Assembly: GCA_000708835.1 (NCBI GenBank)
Contig: DF237082.1
Coordinates: forward strand, 97,679-161,678
Length of the DNA stretch: 64,000 nt
Source of the DNA: Klebsormidium nitens
Lineage: Eukaryota; Streptophyta; Klebsormidiophyceae; Klebsormidiales; Klebsormidiaceae
Reading direction: 5' to 3'
The notes under the pieces are model-generated. The model was not told the origin of the DNA. It saw only the letters and a program-made list of their open reading frames with translations, and did no database searches. Each line of letters starts with the position of its first letter. The first letter of the stretch is position 1. Made by a program: the position numbers and the translations under genes. Below are positions 46,698 through 58,569 of the stretch, in pieces.

Positions 46698-49600
46698 TCA
46701 AGACCAGATGTCACGCACGTAGCGCTTCTCTTTCACCATGTTATTGAGCAGCGCGGTTGCGTCTCCCTCCGCCATCTGGGCACCGTCGACCAGCACCTTC
46801 ACAAGCGCCGCATGGACGTCCCTGGCCATGTTGACCCCGTCCCTGGGAGGAAGCACAACAGTGCGTCAGCCTAAAATGCAAGGATTTTTGCGTTCGGCGT
46901 GACTGGAGTTTAAGCACCAAAAAGCCCCAAAAACAGCCCGCTTCAGCCGCAGATTGTTGCTGAAAAGGTCGGCAAGATGGTGGTTGACCCCCGTGACTTA
47001 CCGGACCGGCTATCTTTCTGGCTATCCAGGTGAATAAGGGAAGTACATGCAGAAAGCTTTAGATGGCTTATTGCGGCCTTTCGCCGCTGGACGCACTCAC
47101 CCGCAAATGAAGACGTGCGCTTTCCCGTGCTGAATCAAACTCGCCAACTTTTCGGCATGCTCGCTCAGCTTGTGCTGCACGTACACCTGCGAGAGAGATA
47201 CGGCGTCGAGAAAAGCACTTCGGCGAGGTTGGGAACTTTCTCATTGCTCTTTGGAACCGTTTGAGACGCCGCATCGACCACTTTGATCATCGCCAAATGC
47301 ACCATATCAAGTCTCCTACGTCTATCTTCAGATCCGATGAGCCCACGGCTAGGTCCGAATCAAGACAAAGCTACTGTGCCACCCCTCAAGTCATGCTAGC
47401 TTCCAGCTCTCAAGCTTAAGTCGTCCTATTATCAGAAGTCCATTCGCTTGAGACCCCTCTGGCGGAGAGATTCAGGCGCTGAGCAAGGCTTTAACAATGA
47501 TCAGTAAGGCTTTTGAAAGGGCTTCGAGAAAGAGTAGCAAACTTGAATGGGCTCAAGGCGGGATCACGATAGCCCGTTCTTCGTGGCCCCCCTCAGTCAG
47601 CAGCGAGCAGAATTCCAACTCCTCGTAAAACACATTTCTGGGCGACGAAGTGCAAAGTACTAAGGATTCCTCCCTGAGCCCCACCTTTGCGTCTCCCGCG
47701 CGCGAGAACGCCGTCACCAGCTTGGTCAGCGTTCCGTCCGTCTCGAACTTCCGCAGATCCTTCTCGTACAAGAAGTCCTCGTCTTCCTTTCGGCACCCAA
47801 AGAAGAGCCACGCCGGCCCCGCTTCGCCCCCTGCCTGCAACCGTTCCCTTCGCTGCTGCAGAAATCCCCTGAACGGCGCAACGCCCGTCCCCGGACCGAT
47901 CATTAGCAGCGGCGCGGTTAAGCCCTCCGGCAGCCGGAAATCGCCCCCGCTCTTCAGGAAAACGGGCACGCTTACACGGGCGGACGGGTTAGCGACGAAC
48001 TGGCGCTGCGTCTTCGGGTCAAGCCCTAACCGCCGCTCTAACCAGGAGGTGCAAACCCCGTGGAAGACTCGCCCGTCACCGGTTTGCTCCTTAACAACGC
48101 TAAACGCGACTTGGACTCTTCCCGGGGCGTCGTTTGCGTTGCACGTGACGGAATACATTCGCGCGACGAGGGGCGGCAAGCTGTCGAGCAGGTGCGCTAG
48201 GTCTGGCTTGCAGGACGGGAACCTCTTGAGGATCTCGAGCAGGCTGGGCCGCACCTCCTGGATCTGGACCTTATAGGCGTCCCGCCCTCCCCGGCTCGAG
48301 AGCATCAGCAGTTCCGTTCGCTCGGCCGAGTCCGCGCAGTACTCGGCCAGGACGCGGAGCAACCCCTTCCGCGCGACGGCTGTGACGTCACAGTGCCGCA
48401 GGAGCGCCTCGCGCAGCGTGCACGGCCACCCCACGTGGCCCAGCAGACGCGCGCCTCCTGCCACGTCAGCACTGCCATCGCCTTGCCCCGTGCCGACGTC
48501 ATCGACAGCGGCGACCGAGAAAACTCGCCCCCCATCAGCTCCCAGCCGTTCCAGCAGACCGTCGACGAGCTCGGGCCGGTTCTCGGGGAGGACGCCTAGA
48601 GAGTCGCCGGGCTTGTAGCTTGCGCCAGTCCGCGCAATGTCCACCTCTAGGTGAATTACGCGCCGGTCCGACCAGCTCGCAGTCATGTACTCGGCCGCCG
48701 TTACCTCTGCACTGAACGGGTGCGCCGCACTGTATTCAATCGTCGGATTCCCGTTCTCCAATGACGTCACTGTTCCGTTTGTTGCTGACGACAGCTTCCC
48801 ATGTGTTCTGATGGTCTCTGCCCCTTGCCAGATGAGTTTGATGCGGCTCTTTTGCAGGGGGGGCACTCCGACCAGCTTGCTCTCTTTGCTTGCTGGGGGG
48901 GGGTTGGCGGTTCCATTGGGGAGGGGGGCAACGGAGGGGGGGTTGGCGCCCTCGGATACTGCGGCCTTGAGTGCGTCCCAGAGACCCTCCTTCCACTTGT
49001 CGATGACGTCCTCAAGCCTGCATAAGGCATGAAAAAACGCCTCAATGGTTGCTCAGAAAGAAGGAAGTTTTTGATACAGCTATGCCTTGCATTAGCAGCG
49101 CAAACAACCTTCTGACAGTTGCACGTGACCTGAGGGGTACTGGAGTCAACTAGAGTTATTCAAAAATGGATTGGAAGGAGGAGTCAATAGAATCCAAACA
49201 GTTGCATTTTTGCCCGATATGAAAAAGTAGACACTGCTTTGAGCATGCAAGCACCACAAGTACAAAAGATCACAGAGGTAGCTGGACGCTTGGCCAAATG
49301 ATCAACAGAGTACCAGGGACGATCCTTGGCCGTTGACATAGGGCACTCTGGAAACGCATGATTCCAGATACTTAGCAGCTAGAGCAGGAAGCATTTGCAT
49401 TCCCAGTACTCTGCAGGTGTTACCACCACCCCCTCATTGTCTTTACAGAGACTTTGCAAAACCTTTCAGCCCACACCCTACAAAACACTTTGTAAGCAGG
49501 ACGAACAAGCAACTCACCGAGGACCTTTCCACAGAGACTAGGTACGAGCAAGGAATTAGGGGCTGAAAAGGGGAAAATGAGAACGGAACATACAACATAG

Positions 49601-51232
49601 ATTTTCCCAAGTCTGCCCAACATTAGCTGGAACCTTTGATCATTCTTGGGCTGTGTTAGCATATTGGCATGTTTAAAAAATTAAAAAAAAATTAAAAGAG
49701 AGACCATTCAAGACAAGGCAAACCCATCGTCTGCCCATTCACTCACCCATCCACCTCATCCGCCTCGCAGTTCTTGTAGAACCGCTTCGCGCCCAATTCC
49801 GGCAGCCGCGATGTGAATACCCTCGGAACCCCCATGTATGTCGTGTAGTTCGAGTCCCCCAACCCGAGCACTGTAAATTGCACCCCCGCAAGCAGATCTG
49901 CTGCGTGCGTCCGCCTCTTGAGGGCGTTGTGGAAGCGCTCGCAGTTTTCAGGGGGGTCACCGTCTCCAGTGCTGCTCACGACGAAGACGGCGGCCTTGGT
50001 GGTACCAGGGATCTTGTGGAGGGGCTTCTCGTCAAGGGCCAGGACGCGGCTGGCGATGCCATGTGTCGCCGCCTGATTGGGAGAGGGAAGCTATCAGCAG
50101 TGCAGGGTATGAATTAGTTGATTGAATCATACAAAATTAAATAAATAGATCAATTAGTCTGGGGCCTGAGTTAGATCTAAACCAGTGGGAATTCAAAGGG
50201 GTAGTGTGGTCTTGGCGCCCACGGAGTCACAGATCTGAAACTGATTGTATCAGGGCCCTTTGCTATAGCAGAGCGCCTCTTCTAAGACCCCATGTGAAAT
50301 TACTCTGACCCGCAAGGCAGCAAAACCATCTGCAAAACGCCATGGACGGTGCAAACTGCAAAATCAGTTCAGTCGATTCAGACTTCACTTCATTGAAGCA
50401 CTCGCTGCCACCCTGAGCCAACTCAAAAAACATGATGATGACAACAACTCTTCAAGCAGTCCAGAGGCTGTATCACATGATCAGATCCCTCTTGAGTCTG
50501 ATCCCTTCGAACTGCAGCACTCACCTCAGCATTCAAACTCTTGGCGACTTCCATGGCATTGCCCGTCTGAGAGCCGTACAGGAAGAGAGTCTCCCCAGAG
50601 CTCCTTGAAGCAGCTTCTAGTTTGCTCTTCCTAAGAGCAGCCGCCCTAGCCAGCATTGCCGGACCAGTCATCGGAGCTGGCACGCTAGGGTTTTGGACCT
50701 CAATTGCCTTGGGGCCTGCCGCAGGCAATCCTTGGTTGATCGGATCTGCGGCAGGCTTTTGATCTGGAACGGGCGGGATGCTTTGCTTGGATTCGCCTGC
50801 TGACTTCACACTTGATGGGGAGGTGGTGGTTGCATGCGCAGGCTTCTGATCCGCCGCCGCTGATGTTAGCGAAGCATCGGCACTTTGATCAAATCTTGCA
50901 ACTTCTGGCACCGGCCTGGATGTATCGCTGTCCTTGGAAGCAGGTCCGTTTGCCAGTGTGGATTCCTGGGGCCCCCCATTCGCATCAGATGTTTTGATAC
51001 CCTCCTCTTTTGTAGCTTGCTTTTGGCTTGCCTGATCAACAAAAACGAAGCCGGCTACCAGAACTACCCCTGCGACGATCACGGGCATGAGAAAGAATAC
51101 CAGCGTCCAAAACGGGGGCGTGAGGACAAGGATGGAAAGGAGAAGGTAGGGCCGTCTCCGCACAAGTGTCATGACTTTGCTGAGCAACCCCGCATGCTGC
51201 GAAGATGCATCCACTGGCGCCGTGTCCCCCAT
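46698..51232 (-). CDS. Membrane-anchored diflavin reductase, methionine synthase reductase-like
   Basis: Five minus-strand exons (51232-50525, 50072-49747, 49017-47685, 47186-47101, 46842-46698) join in phase to 865 aa. Residues ~29-65 are one or two hydrophobic membrane segments. A Pro/Ala/Ser-rich linker of ~145 residues follows. The FMN domain begins at ~212 with LFLYGSQTGNAMEVA and has SSTGDGDPPEN and LGLGDSNYTTYMG. The FAD/NADPH part has ARMYS, HGVCTSWL, MIGPGTGVAPFRGFLQQ, WLFFGCRKEDEDFLYE and a C-terminal RDIWS. NYT after GLGDS, HGVCTSWL and GPGTGVAPF..FLQ are closer to methionine synthase reductase than to P450 reductase. MTRR reactivates cobalamin-dependent methionine synthase using NADPH. 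The membrane anchor is not a feature of animal MTRR, so a P450-reductase-like partner cannot be excluded. Confidence 0.88.
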
Positions 51233-51886
51233 GATGACGAGATTGGTGCTGAAAAGAATATTGAATCCCCTCAAAAGTAATACCTACAGGTTAAATACAA
51301 AACCAAGTAGATACCTATTACCCAGTCACAGTGCCACGTCGTAGGTGGCGGCTTTATGGTCTGATTCTCTTGCTCTCCTCTTCCCATGACGAGCTCTGCA
51401 AAAGTGCCTCTGAAAAGGATCTGCGAGTTTCTCTAGATTAGGGTTTGGAGGAGGCTTGAAACCCTATCAGAGTGCAGGTCAACAGTTGCGGCTCTCCAGC
51501 AGCTCAAGCCTGATGCATGGAAGTCGAAACGGGCCGAAGCCACCTGCAAGGGCGCTGCATTCAGCTGCATTCCGGAGATGAGGAGCTCCTGCAAAGGCTT
51601 GCCATAGTACAACGCATCACAGGGCCTTTGAACCTCTTTGGGTGATGATTTTCCATGAAGAGCTTTCAATTTTCCAGCCCAACGCTCCATCAGAGACATG
51701 CAAGAGACCGGCACATTGCTCTGTCAGACAGCAATCGTCACGCGTCAAGTATTGTTGCTTTCCTTGAAGCTAAGTCTTTGAGCTGCTCGTAGTGGGTGTG
51801 TTCCTAGTTTCTCACAAGCTACCAACAATCTGCTTGAGTGTCAGTATTAGATCCTGCTGAGAGGAAGGTTCCAGCAGAGTTAGGCC
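51233..51886. promoter_or_regulatory. Divergent promoter region, diflavin reductase and U11/U12-25K
   Basis: The two start codons face away from each other with 654 bases between. Both promoters and 5' leaders lie here. Weak open frames on the minus strand are not supported. Confidence 0.5.
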
Positions 51887-53065
51887 ATGGCTCCAAACTT
51901 TCAGACCCGGAGCATCAGCTTAAATCCATTTAGGCGAGACACACGTTCTGGATATGAGAGTGCTGTCTACTCGATGCTTGAAGATCCAGTGCTCAAAGAT
52001 GTCCCGGCCAACCCCTCTGTTGAAGACATAGATAAGTTACTGGCTGTTGAAATGGGGTCGGCAATGAAGCTGACAATAAAAAAGCTGGATGCCACAAGTT
52101 TTGGTGAGTGACGTTCCCTCTTCTCTGGGACCTTCATTTGTGTCGATGAAGGTCAATCTGCTTCAGGTGCTGCACTTATGTACGATTTGAGTGGACATTC
52201 CAGATCAGATGTATACTGGACTTCCTGCTCATCCTGGGGCCAAGCCTTTTGTCTTTCTCACTTCCCCTTTCTGCCTGTTTGCGAAGCAGAAAAGATCTGG
52301 ATGGTGCTGAGTTGCATCAGACTGAAATGATGGCCGTGGTCGACATAAGGTCTCGACCAAACAAATGTAAGTTTCTTCTGTGCAGAGGTTGCGGTGTTGA
52401 GTTCTGCCGATGTCAGGGACTTGAAGAGGGCCATAGAGAAGGCGGTGGATGAAAAGACTGCGGAGGAGTTGGGGCAGCGCAGTGTATCATGGTAAACACC
52501 GCCTCATCTTTACTTAAAACATCTCATCCAGTAATTTACATGACTTCAAGTTAGGGCTGGCGCGACTCTGCTTAACTATCGATTCGCACGTAGTGGATGT
52601 TGGCCGGGGAAGGATGCAGGCTTGTAAGATCATTGGAATATAAAGCCTCAGCGCGAAGGAACGTTAGATTCAAATAGGAGAAGCGGGGCAAAGAGAAATG
52701 TTGGTTCCTCCTTCACTACTCGCAAATATTGCTGCTTCTTACATGTGATCTGCTTCTATTTCCACCTCACACTGGTGACCCGGCTTGCTATCATGTGCAG
52801 GAGTCATGTGTGGGGCAACTTTACGTTGGCATTCAAGGGGCAGCGGTTCTTGGATGACGACGCGCCCCTCAGGAAATATGACCTGCGGCATAACGACATA
52901 GTAAGCAACGCTTAGAACCCACCTTCTTGCGGGTTGGAAGCGACCAAATCGAGCCAGAAGCATACAATGGCAGAACATACAATGGCCGGTGTGTTTCGAA
53001 TTCCATCCAGAGCTAGCTCAGGTTCCGCTTTCCAGGTGTGCGCCTTGCCTTCGATACCTTCTTGA
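51887..53065 (+). CDS. SNRNP25: U11/U12 snRNP 25 kDa protein (minor spliceosome)
   Basis: Four exons (51887-52103, 52386-52491, 52801-52900, 53036-53065) join in phase to 150 aa, the expected size. After a ~50-residue N-terminal part comes a ubiquitin-like fold: SAMKLTIKKLDATSF, VAVLSSADVRDLKRAIE, then VSWSHVWGNFTLAFKGQRFLDDD and LRKYDLRHNDI, ending VCALPSIPS. HVWGNF...GQ.LLDDD and the R-N-N/H-N-D turn are typical of 25K proteins. The protein belongs to the U11/U12 di-snRNP and binds the 59K/PDCD7 subunit for recognition of U12-type introns. The last exon is only 30 bases but keeps frame and completes the conserved final strand. Confidence 0.9.
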
Positions 53066-56000
53066 GGTGCATGCTGTGGCCTTTCAAATTGCAGATCTGC
53101 CTGTTCACCGTAGCCGTTTCTAGCCTGCGTGTCTCGTCTACTTGTGGCCCTTCAGTAGCGACTCGTCAACACGCATTATGCTTCCTAGTTGAAACTTCGA
53201 AAGACTGACGTAGGGCCCCATTCCGCAGATCGACTTCGTCCATCACATCCCTTCGAAAGAGGCCGGGGAACATTCGCAAGCAAAGAAAAGCCGATTTTTT
53301 CACAGTTTATCTGCTAGGCTTCTACCGAAAAGCCTAATTGAATAGGAAGTTGACGCTTAGTTCTTCTCGACTTTGTGCCTGAGATGATCGTGAGCTTCAA
53401 GATCTACGTCGATCTTGAGGCCGGAATGTCGAAGGGTCTACAGACTGTGCAAGGTGCGCAGCTCGCGAACCATCATTCGATCCAATTGGACCTTTCTAGT
53501 TCAGTACATATTTTTGTTGACTCGCGCTTGCCAGTCGCTGCCAACGGAGGCTGTTTATTCCAGGACAATAAAGTAGTTCTAGATAGAGTATAAAATCTGT
53601 AACTTACATAGTTGCACTAGCTGCTTTCTATATCAAGTTTCGCTTCACTATAGAGTCGCCCTTCCGAATCTGTGCAAAGCTCACTAGCTGGCTCCTTAAT
53701 TTCGAAGTATGACGACGGTACCTTTAACAACCCGTCAGCTCAAAATGGTCGGCCCAGGTGTGGCCGCGAATTGCCGGGAAGCGGACTGCGTTAGTTGCAA
53801 TTCAATTCTATATTGCATGCACGACCTGGCAGAACTTCTTTGAGCAGATGTTCATAAGTGTCATACCTTTTAATGCATGCCTAGGCAAGCATGTATATAT
53901 GTGATCAGACATGCGCATGCGGCTTGTGCGGCAGCCTGGATATTAGTGATCGAGCCTGGTCATTGCACGCAGTTGCACTTGCAGCCGCCCATTTGCCCGC
54001 GATCTCCTTTTGCCTACCCATTTGATACGCGTTTATTACAGTGACACGGCCGTTTTTAGAGTTTGCCGCGTGAGGCACTATAGTGTGCATAGATCCACTG
54101 TCTGCATGTATTGCAATAATCATCTATGCCGCCCTCAGCTGTTTAATGACAGACGTTGACCGTTGCATGATGTTTGTTTGCCACGTCTAGACTCAAACGC
54201 AGCGATACATTGGCTTCACACCGAGTTGCTGATACAAATGTGCCCTGAAAGCCGCAAGATTGTCAATATCACATAAACAAGCAGACGCGCGGTATATAGC
54301 TCGCCCTTCTTCCAGATTCAATGAAAGTTCCGGAATCTACGCATGATCTAGAGTTCCATTGGTCCTTGCAGAAACATATATGAAAGCTTTTGCCGTCATA
54401 GTCCGTCAATAAGAACCTCCAGATCAAGGGCATCTTATTATCATTTTCATGTTGCGGCAAACTGGAGCACGCTATCATGAACGAACGCGTAGTTCGAAAG
54501 CAATTTCGAGGGACCGGTCACATACTCCCCATCATCCGCGACTGAGTGAGTTTGATAATGTCAATGCTCTACTCTTTTGATGTCGAAAGGTTTCATCTTG
54601 ATACTAGACCGAGGGTCTGGTTCGGGGTTTGAAGAAAGTTGTTGAAGAAAGTCAAAAAACGAGCACACCACCGCACCACTAAGCGGGTGGGTCGTGCCCA
54701 AAGTCTGATCCAGCCACAACGTCATCAGACAGCTCACAAAACACTTGGCATGGCAGCAGTGCAAGTGCCAGTCACCCTGATTCAACGGCAGAAAAATCTT
54801 CCCTGGTCCAGCATTTACCAAGGAAGTGGGCGACTGCACTCTGAGAAACCGAGAAGAGCTTTAGATGTAACCTCCTGACAGTAGCAGCCACAAAAGGAAG
54901 AGAGTATACGACATGTTCACAATATCTGCTCCTGAAGTCAAAGTCAATGCTCAATATGACGGGGCGTCTAGAACAAACGCCAACTGCCCACGGACTGCCC
55001 ACCTTTCAGACAATGTCACCAGCTCATAATCTAGTTTGCCACGAAAGGTTCACAAGACAGCCACTTCTACTCTCGTTGACTGGAAACAAGCTACACGTTT
55101 TAGCATCCCTAGCGCTTCAAGCTCAGCATTGAACTGTAAAATTTCTTATCAGGTCCTTGTTCGATCTCGATAAATTTGACAAAATATACTTCATGGAACT
55201 GCTAGCAATCCACGTCGAAAGTTCCAGATTAAGAAATACCATGAATGTGGCATGGTAGTAAGCAAGGCTGTGTTGATTATACGACTCTCGAAAAACATTG
55301 AAACCAGCAACAGCCTAGTACGTTTCAACCATGTCCCACGTAGTAAGAACTGGGCAATCTCGACATCAACTACTATCAATATTGTTGCACGAGACGTCCA
55401 CTTAATTCAAGTGCGCGCGTAATCAGCGCAGGGGTGCGGTGATCGCGCAGTGTCTATCAATGTGTTCATCAGCGCTCAATTGAAATCGAGTTACTATCGG
55501 GAACTATTAGCAAGCGCCACTTCGAATCTTGATGCATGAAGAGGGACGGCCTGATGAATCTCGATAAGACCATTTGACCTGCTTTAGTTCCTTCTTTTGT
55601 AAACTTGACGAGCCACGTCCACAAGGATGACAAGGAGCAGCTCTGGGCTCCAACCTTGATTACACTCACCTTGTGTCATGCATCTTGCAGTCTTGGCCAC
55701 TTTTTGCCGAGTCACCATCCGATGTCAGCATCCCGGTCAGCATTCCAAGGGGCCAGATCATGGTCACAGCCGGCGCCCAGCGGTGTGAAGAGAAGCAGTC
55801 GATCGTGATAAAGCGACAAAATGAAACTTGAGTTGGCTTAATCGCTTAAATATACTGTGAACAAAAGCGACTAGAACATTCCTTGTACCGTGCAGCCCGG
55901 CAGCACGGCAGTCGAAGGGCCAAGCTGGCTGCGCGGATGTGAATCTCAATACTTTGTAGCTTGCTGAGGACTCAGTAGCTAGAGATTTGCACAGAGTGTC

Positions 56001-57379
56001 ACAGATGATTGCGCAGGGCAGAAACCAGATGGAAATTCTTACCCTTTTGTCAAGTTCGGAGAAATCAAGATGCATAGAAGCTGGCGCGCGCGCACTGCTG
56101 CTGTACAGGCGACCAGCAGTGTGTCACACGAGATTCCCTGTCACCTGATGACCAGCTCGTATTCAGGTTCATCTTTGCACTGAGCTGAAGGTTTTCAAAC
56201 CGCCCCGCTTGCAGAACCCAGATCGCCTCGGATTGAAACAGGGTCGGTGTACGCTAGTCTGTCACTTCTGTCACTTGTCATGCTGTTATATGATATACCG
56301 CTATGATATGGCTCGTGAGTAGGCTCCCATCGGAGGCAGTAAGCCTGAGGCCATGTTTCCATGTTTCACAAATCAGGCGATGGACTATGCTCCCTCTTAT
56401 ATGCTCTTTCCAAAGGCCTCGCAAGGACGATCATTTACCGGTTGCATGTCGAACGGCGCTGCAAGGCGCGCCGCCAAGGTCACAACTGATCATATCTGTA
56501 TCACATATCCATACCTGATACGTCTCTTTTTGAAGCTGGTTTCACCTCAGCTAGCTGGTGAATCGAGGTGGTGCCATAGCTGGTACGTACATCCCTGACC
56601 ATTTATTCTCGCGGGTGACGCATTGTTCCTCATGCTCATTGCTGCTGCCACGCTGCTTCGGACTCCGGAGCCTGAAGGCGCACCAGGATCATTGACTTCC
56701 TTGCTCAATCGTACCCTGGCTGCGCCTGGTGTCAACATAAACAGTTGACTTGCGCAAATGCGTAACCAACTACAGACGGTAGGTCCAAAGAGTTGACCCA
56801 GTGACGACGTTCGATTGGCTTCGATATCTCATCGGACGGGCTAAATTTCTTCAAAATTTTTCTGGCATGATGTCAGCGCAACAGTCGGGGGAACCCCGAA
56901 GTAAATGCAGGCCGGATCGATCATCGGATGGTTCGTAACCTCGCCTGATCAACGGTCGCTGGGTCGCTACCTCTCCGGATGATCCCTGGCGGCTTTTGGG
57001 AACTTGCGCCGCCATGCATTGAATTGGTCCTTGAATTGTCACAGTCAGACTTTTCAGACGGAAGGAGGACTCGACTGGCCCAGGATAAAATGCAGAACAT
57101 ATAATACTGTAGTTGGGCGTTCTCAGATCTCCACCTAGCTTATAGCTCAACTCTTGCACCGCAGAACAGCAAACCGTTGCAAAAAACGCAACCCTGGGAA
57201 ATCAAAGCTCGAAAAGCCAAGCTTGAGTGCAACACCCACCCTGACACACAGCACCAGACATTTTGTTTGAGAACGCCTTGTCCTCGGCAAACACACGCAA
57301 AAGGTCTCAATCAGCAACCCAGAGCACAATATTCATCTGGGCCGCGTTTCAGCTTCTGTGTGATTTCCAAAGGGTCATC
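53066..57379. other. Gene-poor region
   Basis: Over 4 kb on both strands I find only short, mutually conflicting open frames with no recognised domains or splice-consistent extensions. There are scattered catgca/gcatgc motifs around 53810-53930. I see no transposon ends or RNA genes. The right end must include the promoter of the solenoid-repeat gene. Confidence 0.5.
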
Positions 57380-57880
57380 ATGGCGACAGTTTCCGGGCAG
57401 CACTTTGAGGGCCATCGCTTCAGCAGAAAAAGCACGGCCAGCTCCAGCTATGACCATGGATACAATGGTTATGGGGCCCAGAATGGTGGAGCGCGGGGCA
57501 ACGTGGGCCGGGTCTTCCAACACTCCATAGACAACGCAGACGTGAAAATTGAGGGGACGGGGGGTCAGAACTACATCTTGCAAGGCTCAGTGAACAACTC
57601 TAAGATTCTGATCCAAGGGACGGGCGGCGACAACTACATTTTCCAGGGGTCTGTGACCAACTCCGTGATTAGGGTGGAAGGGTCGAGGGCCAACAATATC
57701 ATCTTCCAAGCCTCTTTGACCGGCTCTGATGTCAGGATCTACGGCACTGGTGGCGATGTTGTGATCTTCCAGGGGACGTTGAGAGACTGCACGGTCAAAG
57801 ACAGAGGGGAGTTGGTGGACAGCCGGTTTATGTTCTCCGGTTCTGTGGTGGATAGCGAGGTGGTCTACAGGGGGAGATAG
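57380..57880 (+). CDS. Single-exon protein of 21-residue solenoid-like repeats
   Basis: One uninterrupted frame encodes 166 aa. I do not recognise a named family. Residues 1-43 are Gly/Ser/Tyr-rich and look disordered. From residue 44 there are five to six tandem units of about 21 residues. Each is built on the pattern Φ-Φ-F/L-Q-G-S-x-x-x-S-x-Φ-x-Φ-x-G-x-x-G-D, for example NYIFQGSVTNSVIRVEG and NIIFQASLTGSDVRIYG. Alternating hydrophobic residues separated by small/Asn turns suggest a beta-solenoid, with one repeat per coil or half-coil. The last unit carries a small insertion. There is no signal peptide or membrane segment. The ATG at 57380 sits in good context (tcatcATGG), but the frame stays open upstream to 57263, so an earlier start is possible. 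The lack of introns contrasts with every other gene here. Confidence 0.75.
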   Translation: MATVSGQHFEGHRFSRKSTASSSYDHGYNGYGAQNGGARGNVGRVFQHSIDNADVKIEGTGGQNYILQGSVNNSKILIQGTGGDNYIFQGSVTNSVIRVEGSRANNIIFQASLTGSDVRIYGTGGDVVIFQGTLRDCTVKDRGELVDSRFMFSGSVVDSEVVYRGR

Positions 57881-58359
57881 AAGCGCCACTGGTATAAGCT
57901 GCAAGGACTCTAGGTAAGCAGATCTTGAGCTTATGGCACAACTGTTTGGCTTCAGAAGCGCTTGTTGGAGAGTACAACCTTTTATGGCTATTGCATGACA
58001 GCTGTACAGGGTCTTTTGGCAGTGCACTCTCGCACTGCACACTTTTAGTCACTGAAGAGGCTGTCACCTGCATGTCACCTCTGATACTATGATTGGGTGC
58101 TGACTTTACCCAGATCTGTGTATTTTATGGACCATAGCTCTTGCCAGTGTTATACTTTTCGGAGTAGCTTGAGAAAGCTACCACTCTGCAGATTCAATTC
58201 CATCGGTCTGCATCTCTGCAATACAGAGTAGACCTAAGGTGCGTGTAACACCTTCCTGAACAGCACTTTTGAGGGTTTTCTGGGGGTAGGAAAGGGAAAC
58301 TGTCTGGGGTCAAGCGGTCACTTTGGGGCCAAAAGACCCCAATGAACGATTCTCTGCAG
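57881..58359. other. 3' flank of the repeat gene
   Basis: No coding potential is recognised. It may include the 3' UTR of the repeat gene. Confidence 0.4.
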
Positions 58360-58569
58360 CAGAAAGTCAGACCTACAATAATAATGGTCGCATGTTCAAG
58401 GTGACTCTGGCCCTCATGTGCGCAGTCCTTTTTGCGAGCTGCTATCTGACAGTGGTTACCGCTGTGTTCTGTGCAGGACAGCATGTACATACCCACCGAG
58501 AACTTGGCCCGATACCTGAGCACGCAAGTTCTTTCCAGAGAGGAGCGCGAGAAGATGAAAGCTCCATGA
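58360..58569 (+). CDS. Possible 3'-terminal exon pair of a small unrecognised gene
   Basis: A 41-base segment (58360-58400), flanked by ctctgcag and AAG/GTGACT, joins in phase to 58477-58569, which has a good acceptor (ttctgtgcag) and ends in TGATGA. The joined peptide (TYNNNGRMFKDSMYIPTEN..., then SREEREKMKAP) is protein-like and helical. No upstream exon or start codon was found between 57880 and 58360, so this is either an orphan fragment or a model missing its 5' end. Confidence 0.3.

Noticed and set aside
51887-53065. U12-type introns in the minor-spliceosome gene or its neighbours
   Set aside because: All donors I placed are ordinary GT sites, and I found no rtatcctt donor or tccttaac branch site in the sense direction.
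54561-54839. Minus-strand frame of about 92 codons in the gene-poor region
   Set aside because: No domain, no splice extension, and an overlapping open frame on the other strand.
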